Made by a program: the position numbers and the translations under genes. The notes under the pieces are model-generated. The model made no database searches. It saw nothing but the letters and a program-made list of their open reading frames with translations, and was not told the origin of the DNA. This document shows positions 14,147 to 23,460 of a stretch of DNA of 64,000 nucleotides, in pieces. Position 1 is the stretch's first letter; each line of letters begins with the position of its first letter. The stretch is from CADCUY01 sp964242735 (GTDB taxonomy: Bacteria; Actinomycetota; Actinomycetes; Actinomycetales; Quadrisphaeraceae), in NCBI GenBank assembly GCA_964242735.1, contig CAXTAK010000008.1:1-64000 (forward strand), written 5' to 3'.

Positions 14147-15820
14147 TCAGCTGCGTGCGGCGCGACCCTGCCCGGGATGGCGCCCCGCGGGACCACCTGT
14201 GCGGGGCGCCGCGGCGCTGGGAGCGCTGGCGGGACCACCCGTGCTCGAGGAGTACATCAGCGACGACCCGCCCGGGCGGCCACCGGAGCGCCCACCACCG
14301 GCGGGACGCCCACCACCGGCACCACCAGAGCGCGGCTGGCCGCCACGGCCACCACCGCGCCCCGCCTGCGCGGCGCCGCCGCCCTGCGAGGGCCGCCCGC
14401 CCTGCGACGGACGCCCCCCTTGCGAGGAGCGCCCGCCCTGGGACCGCGAGGGCCCCTGCGCCTCCTCCACGACGGGCGCGGGCTCCACGTGCGCCGCGAC
14501 CTCGCCCACGAGCTGCGCGACCACGGGGGAACCAGCGGTCACCTGGTGCTGAGCGGCGGTGATCCGCGCCTGGCGCATCATCGTGCGCACATCTCCGGCC
14601 TCCTCGGGCAGCATCACCGTGACCACGTCACCGCCGGAGCCGGCTCGCGCCGTCCGCCCGGAGCGGTGCAGGTACGCCTTGTGCTCCGTCGGCGGGTCGA
14701 CGTGCACGACCAGCTCGACGTCGTCCACGTGGATGCCGCGCGCGGCGATGTCGGTGGCGACGAGCACCCGCGCGGACCCCGTGGAGAACGCGTCGAGGTT
14801 CCGCTGCCGGGCGTTCTGCGAGAGGTTGCCGTGCAGGTCCACCGCGGGGATCCCCGCCGCGGTCAGCTGGCGGGCCAGCCGCTTCGCCTGGTGCTTGGTG
14901 CGCATGAACAGCAGCCGCCGCCCGGTGCCGGAGGCGAGCGCGCGCACCACGTCGGTCTTCGCGTCGGCGCTGGCGACCGCCAGCACGTGGTGGGTCATCG
15001 CCGCCACGGGCGACTCCACGGAGTCCACCGCGTGGGTCAGCGGGTCGGTGAGGAACCGCTTGACCAGCACGTCGACGCCGTTGTCCAGCGTCGCCGAGAA
15101 CAGCATCCGCTGCCCGACCCGCGGGGTGGTGTCGAGCAGGCGGCGGACCACGGGCAGGAAGCCCAGGTCGGCCATGTGGTCGGCCTCGTCGAGCACGGTG
15201 ACCTCGATGGCGTCGAGGTTGACCTCCCGCTGGCGCATCAGGTCCTCCAGGCGCCCGGGGCACGCGATGACGATGTCGACGCCAGCGGTCAGCGCGCTGA
15301 CCTGCCGCCCCTGGGGCACCCCGCCGAAGATCACCGTGGTGCGCAGTCCGGCGGCGTGGGCGAGCGGGTCGATGGTGGCGGCGATCTGGGTGGCGAGCTC
15401 GCGGGTCGGGGCGAGCACCAGCCCGCGCGGGCGCTTGGGGGTGCGGCGCGCGCTGGAGGCGGCGAGGCGCGCGACCAGCGGGATGGCGAAGGCGAGGGTC
15501 TTGCCCGAACCGGTCTTGCCGCGGCCGAGGACGTCGCGCCCGGCGAGGGTGTCGGGCAGGGTCGCGGTCTGGATCGGGAACGGGCTGGTCAGGCCGTGGC
15601 GGGTCATCGACTCCACGAGGGGGGCCGGGACGCCGAGGTCGGCGAACGACGCGGCGGGGCCCGCCGCGGGGAGGGCCGCCGCTGGCTCGGGACGGGCCGC
15701 CGCGGGAGCCGGGCGGGCAGCGGGGACGGACGCGCCGTCCCGACCGCGCGAGCGGCCGTCGCGGTCGGACGCCGCGGGCGCGGGTCGGGAGGGCGTGCGG
15801 GCAGGGGTGGTGCTGGGCAC
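14147..15820 (-). CDS. DEAD-box ATP-dependent RNA helicase
   Basis: A 557-residue RNA helicase. It has a basic/Ala-Pro-rich N-terminal extension (about 60 residues), then the Q motif region (FADLGVPAPLV to FPIQTATLP), motif I KTGSGKT, Ia PTRELA, GG, II DEAD, III SAT, and the second RecA domain with LFMRTK, TDIAARGIHVDDV and HRSGRTARAG. The usual TPGR reads CPGR. The C-terminal ~110 residues are a Ser/Gln/Gly/Arg tail with repeated SQGGRPSQGGR units, resembling RGG-type RNA-binding tails. Such helicases remodel structured RNA in ribosome assembly, mRNA decay and cold adaptation. The GTG start was chosen as the first start after the upstream stop-free but non-homologous segment. Confidence 0.92.
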   Translation of the reverse strand: MPSTTPARTPSRPAPAASDRDGRSRGRDGASVPAARPAPAAARPEPAAALPAAGPAASFADLGVPAPLVESMTRHGLTSPFPIQTATLPDTLAGRDVLGRGKTGSGKTLAFAIPLVARLAASSARRTPKRPRGLVLAPTRELATQIAATIDPLAHAAGLRTTVIFGGVPQGRQVSALTAGVDIVIACPGRLEDLMRQREVNLDAIEVTVLDEADHMADLGFLPVVRRLLDTTPRVGQRMLFSATLDNGVDVLVKRFLTDPLTHAVDSVESPVAAMTHHVLAVASADAKTDVVRALASGTGRRLLFMRTKHQAKRLARQLTAAGIPAVDLHGNLSQNARQRNLDAFSTGSARVLVATDIAARGIHVDDVELVVHVDPPTEHKAYLHRSGRTARAGSGGDVVTVMLPEEAGDVRTMMRQARITAAQHQVTAGSPVVAQLVGEVAAHVEPAPVVEEAQGPSRSQGGRSSQGGRPSQGGRPSQGGGAAQAGRGGGRGGQPRSGGAGGGRPAGGGRSGGRPGGSSLMYSSSTGGPASAPSAAAPRTGGPAGRHPGQGRAARS

Positions 15821-16104
15821 AGTGGATCTCGCAGACGTCTGGGGGCACCGCAACTGCGGTGGGCCGCCTCCCGTGCGGCTTCGAGGCCGGCGCGGCGGGG
15901 AGACGAGCGGTGTGGTCGACAGCCGGTGGGTCACCGGACGCTGCCGCGCCCCTCCATCATGCCGCATCCCGCTCCCCGGGGGGCCGGCAGGTGCTCGCGC
16001 CGCGCCGGAACCACCCGGACGGCGTGGCGCGGGCCGGCAGTGCGCCCGTCCCGTGCTCCGGCGGTGACAGAGTTGACCCACCCGCTCCCCCAGTGAGGAC
16101 CACC

Positions 16105-17307
16105 ATGAGCACCTACGACCCGCCCGCCGCCGCACCACCCCCGGGCACCGCACCGGCGTCCCAGCGCCCCGCCAGCGCCCCCGTCATCGCCGAGCCGCGT
16201 CGGGGGGGCTTCGCGCGCGGCTTCGGCGTCGGCCTCGGCGCCAGCCTGGGCGCTGGCGCCGTCCTGACGCTGCTCAGCATCATCTCGGCCGTGGCGCTGG
16301 TGCTCGGCGGGCTGGCGCTCGCGAGCGCCGGGACCACCGCGGCGGCGGACGGGCCGGCGACCGAGACCGCGTGGGGTGAGCCGGACGCCAGCAGCGTCCT
16401 GCTCGCCGTCCCGGTGGAGGGCGTGATCCTGGGCGGCGCCGGCGACGGTGTGCCGCTGGGCGGTGCGGCGTACGGGTACGAGATCGCCGACCTCATCGAC
16501 GGTCTCGACGCCGACGACGCCGACGGCCTCCTCCTGGAGATGAACACACCCGGGGGCACCATCTACGGCTCCCGGGCGATCGCCGACGCGGTGGGCCGCT
16601 ACCAGGAGCGCACCGGGCAGCGGGTGGTGGCCTTCGTGCGCGGGCTCTCCGCCTCGGGCGGGATGTACGCGATGGCCGGCGCCGACGAGGTCATCGCCGA
16701 CCACGGGTCCCTGGTGGGCAGCATCGGCGTCATCTCCGGGCCCTTCGAGCGCTACCGGGACGTGACCGGCATCCCCGGGTCGCTGCTGGCACCGGGCGTG
16801 GAGACCGAGGGCGGGGTGACCTCGGAGTACCTCACCCAGGGCCGGGGCAAGGACTTCGGCAACCCCTACCGCGACATGACCCAGGAGGAGCGGGACGTCT
16901 GGCTCGCCGGGCTCGCCCGGGAGTACGACTCCTTCACCTCCGCCGTGGCGGAGGGCCGGGGCATCGAGCAGCAGCGCATCGTCGACGAGCTGGGGGCCTT
17001 CCTCTACGACGGGCAGACCGCCGTCGAGCGGGGCCTGGTCGACGACGTGCTCGGTCAGGAGGAGGCCTACCGGCAGGCGGCCACCGGCAGCGACCTCGAC
17101 CCGGACGACACGCGCGTGGACCGCGTGATCGGCCCCACGCTGGTGGAGTCGCTGCTGGCGGCGAGCACCGACCGGGTCGCCGGGCGCACCGCTCAGGACC
17201 GCGCCGGCGACGAGGTCACCGCGGCCCGCACCAGCGTGGTGTGCTCCGGGGCGAACATCGTGCTGGCCTACCACGGGGACCTCTCGGCGATCTGCCCGGC
17301 GGGCTGA
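16105..17307 (+). CDS. sppA: signal peptide peptidase SppA-like S49 protease
   Basis: A 400-residue membrane-anchored serine protease. After a Pro/Ala-rich cytoplasmic leader (about 55 residues) comes one hydrophobic helix (LLSIISAVALVLGGLALASA). The S49 core then has LEMNTPGGTIYGSRAI, the nucleophile region GLSASGGMYAMAGAD (Ser) and GSLVGSIGVI. The likely general-base Lys is in GRGKDFGNPYRDMTQEERD. VERGLVDDVLG is the usual core ending, followed by a ~70-residue C-terminal extension with two Cys. The family digests cleaved signal peptides or membrane proteins in the membrane. The ATG start has GTGAGGA 5 bases upstream. Confidence 0.9.
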   Translation: MSTYDPPAAAPPPGTAPASQRPASAPVIAEPRRGGFARGFGVGLGASLGAGAVLTLLSIISAVALVLGGLALASAGTTAAADGPATETAWGEPDASSVLLAVPVEGVILGGAGDGVPLGGAAYGYEIADLIDGLDADDADGLLLEMNTPGGTIYGSRAIADAVGRYQERTGQRVVAFVRGLSASGGMYAMAGADEVIADHGSLVGSIGVISGPFERYRDVTGIPGSLLAPGVETEGGVTSEYLTQGRGKDFGNPYRDMTQEERDVWLAGLAREYDSFTSAVAEGRGIEQQRIVDELGAFLYDGQTAVERGLVDDVLGQEEAYRQAATGSDLDPDDTRVDRVIGPTLVESLLAASTDRVAGRTAQDRAGDEVTAARTSVVCSGANIVLAYHGDLSAICPAG

Positions 17308-17337
17308 GAGCGGGCAGGGGCCGGGGAGGCGCCGGGC

Positions 17338-18717
17338 TCAGGGGACGTCGCGGGGCCGCCACGCGGGCGGCTCACCGGGGTGCAGGGCCGCGTCGTCCAC
17401 CGCGAAGGAGCGCACCGGCCCCACGGGGGTGTGGGGGCCCTCGAAGCGCACCGTCACGCGGCCGACGCCGGACCCCTGCACCCAGCCCGCACCGTGGTCG
17501 GCGTGGACGACGTCCTGGCCGGGCCGCCAGCCGGGCGCCGCGTCGGGCACGAGCTCGGGCACGGCGTCGGGCTCCTCGCCGGCCGTCCCCTCGGGACCGC
17601 CCGCGGGAGCGTGGTCGCTCAGCTCCACCAGCAGGTCCTGCTGGGCGTGGTCGCTGAGCCCCGAGACCCCCACGCCGATCAGGCGCACGCCGTCCGCGAC
17701 GTCGATCCCGGCGAGCAGGGCGGTGGCCGCTGCGGCGATGCTGCGCGCGTCGTCGACGGCGTGGGCGGTGGTGCTCGAGCGGCCCACCGTCGTGAAGTCG
17801 TAGCGGCGCACCTTCAGGTTCACCGTGCGCCCGCTCAGCCCGTCGCGGGCGAGGCGCTCCGCGACCCGGCCGGCCAGGCGCCGCACCTGCCCGTCGAGGA
17901 GCCGGCGGTCGGTCAGGTCGGCGGCGAAGGTCTCCTCCGCCGACACCGACTTCGACTCCCGCTGCGCCACCACCGCGCGGGCGTCGACACCGTGGGCGTG
18001 GGCGTGCAGCGCGGCGCCGTGCGCCTGGCCGAGCAGGCTGACGACCTCCGCCGGCTCGGCCGCTGCCAGGGCACCGATCGTGGCGCACCCGTGGCGCACC
18101 AGCCGCTGCTCGGTGACCGGGCCCACCCCGGGCAGCCACCGGACGGCCATCGGGGCGAGCAGGACCGCCTCCTGCCCCGCTGGCACGACGCGCAGGCCGT
18201 CGGGCTTGTCGAGGTCCGAGGCGATCTTGGCGACGAGCTTGCTGGTGCCCAGGCCCACCGACGCCACCAGGCCCGTCGCGTCGGTGATCCTGGCGCGCAG
18301 GCCCTGGGCCAGGGCCAGGGCGCCCGCGGCGTCGAGGTCACCGCGCCCCGGCGCGAGGTCGACGTACGCCTCGTCCAGCGACAGGGGTTCGACGAGCGCG
18401 GACAGGTCCGCCAGCAGGGCCATGACCTGCGCCGACGCGCGCTGGTAGGCGGGGAAGCGCGGGGAGAGGTACGCCGCGTGCGGGGCGCGGCGGCGCGCCA
18501 TCGCGGTGGGCATCGCCGACCCGACGCCGAAGGCCCGCGCCTCGTAGGAGGCGGTGGCCACCACCCCGCGCCCCCCGGTGCCGCCGACGACGACCGGCTT
18601 GCCGCGCAGCGAGGGCTTGTCGCGCTGCTCGACCGCGGCGTAGAACGCGTCGAGGTCGAGGTGCATCACCGTCGGCGCCGAGCGCGTGCGCGGCGGCGGT
18701 GACCACGACGTCGGCAC
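17338..18717 (-). CDS. dinB: DNA polymerase IV
   Basis: A 459-residue Y-family translesion polymerase. The start of the palm domain is MHLDLDAFYAAVEQRD, with the first catalytic Asp pair. SLDEAYVDL (residues about 113-121) carries the second acidic site. The thumb helix-hairpin-helix is VRWLPGVGPVTEQRLVRHG. The little-finger region runs to about residue 355. An actinobacterial-type C-terminal extension of ~90 residues ends in WRPGQDVVHADHGAGWVQGSGVGRVTVRFEG, a small beta-rich domain like that of PcrA/UvrD tails. All catalytic residues are present. No SOS box could be seen upstream. Confidence 0.95.
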   Translation of the reverse strand: MPTSWSPPPRTRSAPTVMHLDLDAFYAAVEQRDKPSLRGKPVVVGGTGGRGVVATASYEARAFGVGSAMPTAMARRRAPHAAYLSPRFPAYQRASAQVMALLADLSALVEPLSLDEAYVDLAPGRGDLDAAGALALAQGLRARITDATGLVASVGLGTSKLVAKIASDLDKPDGLRVVPAGQEAVLLAPMAVRWLPGVGPVTEQRLVRHGCATIGALAAAEPAEVVSLLGQAHGAALHAHAHGVDARAVVAQRESKSVSAEETFAADLTDRRLLDGQVRRLAGRVAERLARDGLSGRTVNLKVRRYDFTTVGRSSTTAHAVDDARSIAAAATALLAGIDVADGVRLIGVGVSGLSDHAQQDLLVELSDHAPAGGPEGTAGEEPDAVPELVPDAAPGWRPGQDVVHADHGAGWVQGSGVGRVTVRFEGPHTPVGPVRSFAVDDAALHPGEPPAWRPRDVP

Positions 18718-18773
18718 CGCGCCAGTGTGCGCCGCGCTCCGACGCCCGGCGCCGGGCGCGACGTCGCCGGCGC

Positions 18774-19451
18774 CTACCCCGCTCGCCGGGCGACCACCGC
18801 GTACAGCGGGTCACCGCGGTAGCGGCCCCCGCGGTCCCGCCCGGGAGGGGTGCGCAGGGAGACCTCGGGCTCGGTGAAGCCACCGGCGCGGCGCAGGTAC
18901 TCCGCGACGATGGCGCAGCGCCCGTCCTCGTCGGTGCTCAACCACCCGCGGACCGCCTTGGTGGGGAAGCAGCGGTTGGAGAACGTCAGGACCACCGGCG
19001 CCCCCGGGCGCAGCACCCGGGCCGCCTCGGCGAGCACGGCCACCGGGCGCACGAGGTAGTCGATGGAGACGACGCAGAGGACGGCGTCGACGCTGGCGTC
19101 GGGGAAGGGCAGGGCCGGGTCGGTGTTGAGGTCCTGGACGACGCGCTCGGTCGCCACCGGGTTCGCGGCCAGCTCCGCGGGGTTCATGCCGAGGACGACC
19201 AGCTCGTCGGGGGCCGAGCGCAGGTGCGAGATCCACGACGACATCAGGTCCAGCACCCGCCGCGGCGGCTCCCCTGGCGCTGCGGGGCGGTCGACGCCCA
19301 GCTCGGCGTACAACTCCCCCACCGCGGCGATCGCCCCGTCGTCGATGTGGGTGACCAGGCGGGGCGCCGCGTAGAAGCGGGTGTCCGGCGAGGGGTCCTC
19401 GCGGTCGAAGAACCACGACGGGAACGGATCGGGCACCGCCGGGCTGCTCAC
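18774..19451 (-). CDS. class I SAM-dependent methyltransferase
   Basis: A 225-residue protein. PRRVLDLMSSWISHLR stands where the glycine-rich SAM motif I is expected, though with Ser/Trp instead of the usual GxGxG. LVVLGMNPAELAANP is the acidic-loop motif II (Asn instead of Asp/Glu), and PFPDASVDAVLCVVSIDYL and EAARVLRPGAPVVLTFSNR are the standard post-motifs of the Methyltransf_11/UbiE-like group. The DLMSSW variant is common in a methyltransferase subfamily conserved across bacteria. The substrate is unknown. The GTG at 19451 is chosen because upstream codons run into the ABC permease gene. Confidence 0.8.
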   Translation of the reverse strand: MSSPAVPDPFPSWFFDREDPSPDTRFYAAPRLVTHIDDGAIAAVGELYAELGVDRPAAPGEPPRRVLDLMSSWISHLRSAPDELVVLGMNPAELAANPVATERVVQDLNTDPALPFPDASVDAVLCVVSIDYLVRPVAVLAEAARVLRPGAPVVLTFSNRCFPTKAVRGWLSTDEDGRCAIVAEYLRRAGGFTEPEVSLRTPPGRDRGGRYRGDPLYAVVARRAG

Positions 19452-19507
19452 CGGCACAGCCTGCCCGTGCGGCGAGGGCGCGGCGCGGCGGACCGCCGGC
19501 GCCGGGG

Positions 19508-20413
19508 TCAGCTGGTGACGTCCTTGCTCGTCATCCGGGCCCACGCCAGCGCGAGGAGCACCACGATCCACCCGGCCTGCAGCCAGAGCCCGGAGACGAT
19601 GCCCTCCCACGCCACCGGCGAGCGCAGCAGGTCGCCGAAGTTCAGCCACTCGGTGAAGAACAGCCACGGGTGGATGACGGAGAGCTGCGGCACGGCGGTG
19701 AGGATCTCCACGACGACCACGAGGATCGCCGTCGCGGACATCGCCGCCACCGGTACCTCGGTCAGGGTCGAGACGAACAGGCCCAGCGCGGCGACGGTGG
19801 CGAGCATCGCGGCGACGTACAGCGTGACGCCGAGCAGGCGCAGCAGCCCCTCCCCGTAGCTGACGGTCGCGCCGCTGATGAGGGTGATGTCACCGACGGG
19901 GAACAGCAGCGCCCCGACGATCACCCCGGTGACGGAGATCACGAACGCGCCGACGAGGCCGTAGAAGGTGATGGCGAGGAACTTCACCGCCAGGAGCCGC
20001 GTGCGGTCCACGGGGGTGACGAGCAGGTACCGCAGGGTCCCCGAGCTGGCCTCGCCGGCGACGGCCTCCCCCGAGACCACCGACACCGCCAGCGGCAGGA
20101 ACACCGGCAGGGACACCGCGAGGGTGGTGAAGGCCAGGAACAGGCCGTTCTCGGTGATGGCGGACAGGAACGGCGGGCCGCCCTGCCCGGCGTCGGCGTC
20201 GGGGCTGGCCACCTCGATGGCCACCCCGATGAGCACCGTGGCCAGCGCCAGGGCCCCGAGCATGACGAGGTTGCGCCGCCGCGACATCACCAGCCCCACC
20301 TCCGAGAGCAGGAAGCGGACGTCGCGGGCCAGGACCGCGGCGCGCCCCGGCGCGGGGACGGGAGCACCGGCCGCGGGGAGGGCGGCGGGGCGGGCGAGCT
20401 CAGGCGCGGACAT
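19508..20413 (-). CDS. ABC-2 type transporter permease
   Basis: A 301-residue integral membrane protein with six hydrophobic segments, typical of ABC-2 permeases. The first is NLVMLGALALATVLIGVAIEV, and the others include FTTLAVSLPVFLPLAVSVVSGEAVAGE. GTLRYLLVTPVDRTRLLAVKF is the conserved cytoplasmic loop that contacts the ATPase. It is the last gene of a leftward operon (LolA-like, ATPase, permease) and its ATG lies inside the ATPase gene, so translation is coupled. The substrate is not evident. The LolA-like lipoprotein partner suggests export or envelope function. Confidence 0.88.
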   Translation of the reverse strand: MSAPELARPAALPAAGAPVPAPGRAAVLARDVRFLLSEVGLVMSRRRNLVMLGALALATVLIGVAIEVASPDADAGQGGPPFLSAITENGLFLAFTTLAVSLPVFLPLAVSVVSGEAVAGEASSGTLRYLLVTPVDRTRLLAVKFLAITFYGLVGAFVISVTGVIVGALLFPVGDITLISGATVSYGEGLLRLLGVTLYVAAMLATVAALGLFVSTLTEVPVAAMSATAILVVVVEILTAVPQLSVIHPWLFFTEWLNFGDLLRSPVAWEGIVSGLWLQAGWIVVLLALAWARMTSKDVTS

Positions 20414-21512
20414 CGAAGCCCTCCCCGGTCAGCGTGACGAACAGGTCCTCGAGGGTGGAGCGGGCCAGCACGAACTGGGTGACCCCGGCGCCGGCGGCCA
20501 CCAGCGCGGCGAGCACCTGCTCGGCGTCCGCCCCCACCGCCGCCGCCGCGCTGCCGGCGGCGCGCAGCTCGGCGCTGGCGCCGTCGCCGGTGGTGCTCAC
20601 CGCGGCCAGCCCGGAGCGCCTCAGCACGTCGGCGGCGACCGCGGGCTCGCGGCACTCCACCTGCACGCGGGTCGCGGTGCCGGAGGTGACGCCGTCAAGG
20701 GTCCCCTGGGCGACCATGCGCCCCCCGCTCATCACCCCGACGTGGCTGCACAGCTGCTCGACCTCAGCGAGCAGGTGCGTGGAGACCATGATCGTGGTGC
20801 CCTCGGCGGCGAGCTCGCGCACCAGGGCGCGGACCTCCCGGGTGCCCTGCGGGTCGAGGCCGTTGGTCGGCTCGTCGAGCACCAGCAGGTCGCGGGGGCG
20901 CAGCAGGGCGGCGGCGAGCCCGAGGCGCTGCTTCATGCCGAGGGAGTAGACCCTGTAGCGCTTGCCGGCTGCGGCGCTCAGGCCGACCCGCTCCAGGGCT
21001 GCGGAGATCCGCGCCGTGGAGGTGCGGGGGTCGACGGTGCGGTCCGCGGCGTCGCTGCGGCGCAGGTTCTGCGCACCGGTCAGGTACGGGTGGAAGGCGG
21101 GACCCTCCACCAGCGCACCCACCCGCGGCAGCACCTGAGCGCGTGCCGCGCGACTGCCCGTGACGGGCTCGCCGAGGAGGTGAGCGGTGCCGGTGGTGGG
21201 CGCGATGAGCCCCAGCAGCATGCGGATCGTCGTGGTCTTGCCCGAGCCGTTGGGGCCGAGGAAGCCGTAGACCGACCCGCGGGGCACCGCCAGCGCCAGG
21301 TCCGCGACGGCGACCTGCCCGCCGCGGAACCGCTTGGTCAGCCCGGACGTCGCCACGGCCAGGCCGTCGAGCCCGACCCGGTCGGGGACCTCCACGACCC
21401 CGTCCTCCGGGGTGAGGTCCCGAACTCCGGCGGTGCCGGACCCGCCGGCGGTGCCGGCGCGGGTGCCGGCACCGCCCGCGGCCGTCATGCCGGTGGTGGT
21501 GCTGGTGCTCAC
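20400..21512 (-). CDS. ABC transporter ATP-binding protein
   Basis: A 370-residue nucleotide-binding subunit. The ABC core has the Walker A GPNGSGKTTT (residues about 80-89), the signature in YSLGMKQRLGLAAAL, Walker B LLVLDEPTNGLDP and the switch His in VSTHLLAEVEQL. About 45 Gly/Thr-rich residues precede the core, so an internal start (ATG at 21488) is possible. A C-terminal ~100-residue domain follows, as in DrrA/CcmA-type exporters that work with a separate ABC-2 permease, which is the next gene. The ATG at 21512 overlaps the stop of the LolA-like gene as ATGA. Confidence 0.92.
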   Translation of the reverse strand: MSTSTTTGMTAAGGAGTRAGTAGGSGTAGVRDLTPEDGVVEVPDRVGLDGLAVATSGLTKRFRGGQVAVADLALAVPRGSVYGFLGPNGSGKTTTIRMLLGLIAPTTGTAHLLGEPVTGSRAARAQVLPRVGALVEGPAFHPYLTGAQNLRRSDAADRTVDPRTSTARISAALERVGLSAAAGKRYRVYSLGMKQRLGLAAALLRPRDLLVLDEPTNGLDPQGTREVRALVRELAAEGTTIMVSTHLLAEVEQLCSHVGVMSGGRMVAQGTLDGVTSGTATRVQVECREPAVAADVLRRSGLAAVSTTGDGASAELRAAGSAAAAVGADAEQVLAALVAAGAGVTQFVLARSTLEDLFVTLTGEGFDVRA

Positions 21513-22681
21513 GGTGCGGCGATGGGGTCCGCAGCCGCGCGCTGCAGGGCCTCGGGGGCCACGGCACCCATCAGCACGCGCCCGTCGTCCAGGGCGAGCA
21601 CGCTGACGAGGGAGGAGCTGAACACCCGGCCGGTGCCGAAGTCGCCCTGCACCGGCTGGAACGCGCCGACCAGGGCGTCGGTGATGCCGGAGGTGTCACC
21701 ACCCTGACCGCCACCCTGACCGCCCGCGCCGGCGCCGGACACGGCGTCCAGGGCGCCCGCGGCGTCGCGCGCGACCACCACGGAGGTCCAGCCCTCGCCG
21801 ATCACGGTCGGCTCCTGCCCGTCGTCCTGACCAGCGCCGTCCTGGTCGCCGCCACCAGCCATCGCGCTGGTGTCGGCCTCGGTGACGGTCGTGCCGGCCG
21901 GCGGGGTGAAGGCGAAGACCTCGTCGCCGGGCACGGCGAAGGAGATGGACGTGAAGCCCGTCTCGAACGCGGGGTCGGCCGCGCCGCGCGCGAAGACCTG
22001 CGCGCGCAGCGGGTAGGAGGTCTCGGCGTCGACGGCCACGCGCACCTCACCGATCAGGGACGCGGTGTCGCGCGGGGCGAGCACGAGCTCGTAGGCGTCG
22101 CGCCCGGCCACGGTGGTGGTGCCGTCGAGGGTGACCTCGGTGGTGGGGTCGATCGCGGCCAGCGCGGACTCGACGGCCTCACCGGGCGTGCCGGCGCCCG
22201 CCGCACCGGCGGCACCGAGCGCGGGGGCGCCAGCGCCGTCGGTGCCACCAGTGCTGTCGGCGCCCTCCGTGCTGTCCGGGATGACGGCGTGGACGGCGGT
22301 GCGCTCGTCGCTGCGCCACACCCACGCGTCGGCGCCGTCACGGACGACGTCGGTCTCGGCGAGGGCGCCGAGGACGGCGACGCGGGAGCGGTCGGCCCCG
22401 TCGGACCACAGGCGCAGGGTCGTGGAGCCGGCGAGCAGGGTGGAGAGCTCCCCGGCGGTGCCCGTGGGCTGCGGCAGCTCGGGGAGCCCGAGGTCGGTGG
22501 TCTGCACCACGGTGCCCGAGAATCCGCGCTGCTGGGCGGCGGCGAGGCCGGTGAGCAGCTCCTCGGCGGTGGTGGGGGCGAGGTCGGGGTCGGCGTTGGC
22601 GACGGCGGGCGCGATGAGGGTCCCGCCGACGACGGCGGTGGCCGTCGCGGCGCCGACGGCCCACCGGGTGCTGTTCTTCAT
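21509..22681 (-). CDS. LolA-like secreted lipoprotein-carrier-fold protein
   Basis: A 390-residue secreted protein. A signal peptide is visible (MKNSTRWAVGAATATAVVGG then APAVANADP, with a likely AxA cleavage). The mature part has the features of the actinobacterial LolA-like/DUF2092 group: TAEELLTGLAAAQQRGFSGTVVQTTDLGLPELP, then VWRSDERTAVHAVIPD, AGRDAYELVLAPRD and SYPLRAQVFARGAADPAFETGFTSISF. The fold is an incomplete beta barrel that in other systems binds lipids or senses a ligand. It heads an operon with an ABC exporter and faces a two-component system, so it may present a substrate or signal. The start ATG follows GGGACC. Confidence 0.8.
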   Translation of the reverse strand: MKNSTRWAVGAATATAVVGGTLIAPAVANADPDLAPTTAEELLTGLAAAQQRGFSGTVVQTTDLGLPELPQPTGTAGELSTLLAGSTTLRLWSDGADRSRVAVLGALAETDVVRDGADAWVWRSDERTAVHAVIPDSTEGADSTGGTDGAGAPALGAAGAAGAGTPGEAVESALAAIDPTTEVTLDGTTTVAGRDAYELVLAPRDTASLIGEVRVAVDAETSYPLRAQVFARGAADPAFETGFTSISFAVPGDEVFAFTPPAGTTVTEADTSAMAGGGDQDGAGQDDGQEPTVIGEGWTSVVVARDAAGALDAVSGAGAGGQGGGQGGDTSGITDALVGAFQPVQGDFGTGRVFSSSLVSVLALDDGRVLMGAVAPEALQRAAADPIAAP

Positions 22682-22782
22682 GGTCCCACTGTGCGCCCCC
22701 GGCCCTGAGAAGGCGCTGAGAGCTCCTGAGGGGGCGCTGAGAGGGGTCGAGGTGCGGTGGCGCACGCGGCAGGCTGTGCGAT

Positions 22783-23460
22783 GTGCGGTTGCTGGTGGTC
22801 GACGACGAGGTGCGGCTCGTCGACGCCCTCGCCCGGGGGCTGCGCGCCGAGGGCTTCGCCGTGGACGTCGCGCGCACCGGCCCGCAGGGCCTGTCGATGG
22901 CGCGGGAGAACGACTACGACGCGGTCGTGCTCGACCTGATGCTGCCGGGGCTCTCGGGGTACCGAGTGGTGCAGGCCCTGCGCGCGGAGGGCGACTGGGT
23001 GCCGGTGCTGCTGCTCTCGGCCAAGGACGGCGAGCACGACCTGGCCGACGGCCTCGACCTCGGCGCCGACGACTACCTCGTCAAGCCCTTCTCCTACGTG
23101 GTGCTGCTGGCCAGGCTGCGCGCGCTGCTGCGCCGCGGGGCCACCCCCCGCCCGGCGGTGCTGGCCGCCGGCGACCTGACCCTGGACCCCGCCTCGCGCA
23201 CGGTGGCACGCGGGGAGGTGGCCATCGACCTCACCGCCCGGGAGTTCGCGCTGCTGGAGCTGCTGATGCGCCGGCGCGACGAGGTGGTCAGCAAGGTCGA
23301 GATCATCGACCACGTGTGGGAGACCCCGGGGGCGAGCGACCTCAACGTCGTCGAGGTGTACGTCGGGTACCTGCGCCGCAAGGTCGACGCGCCCTTCGGG
23401 CGGCGCGCCATCGTGACGGTGCGGGGGTCGGGGTACCGGCTCGCCGGCGACGGTGGCTGA
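22783..23460 (+). CDS. OmpR/PhoB-family response regulator
   Basis: A 225-residue two-component response regulator. The receiver domain has the acidic pair VVDDE near the start, the phospho-acceptor Asp in DAVVLDLMLPGLSG (about residue 51), and the Lys in DDYLVKPFSY. The winged-helix DNA-binding domain contains VAIDLTAREFALLELLM and NVVEVYVGYLRRKVD, ending in VTVRGSGYRLAGDGG. It is coupled to the histidine kinase gene by an 8-base overlap and diverges from the LolA-like/ABC operon, which it may regulate. The start GTG is right at the beginning of the receiver. Confidence 0.93.
   Translation: MRLLVVDDEVRLVDALARGLRAEGFAVDVARTGPQGLSMARENDYDAVVLDLMLPGLSGYRVVQALRAEGDWVPVLLLSAKDGEHDLADGLDLGADDYLVKPFSYVVLLARLRALLRRGATPRPAVLAAGDLTLDPASRTVARGEVAIDLTAREFALLELLMRRRDEVVSKVEIIDHVWETPGASDLNVVEVYVGYLRRKVDAPFGRRAIVTVRGSGYRLAGDGG

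Noticed and set aside
14111..16096. A 661-residue plus-strand frame opposite the helicase
   Set aside because: All DEAD-box motifs lie on the minus strand; the plus translation is His/Arg/Gly-rich nonsense.
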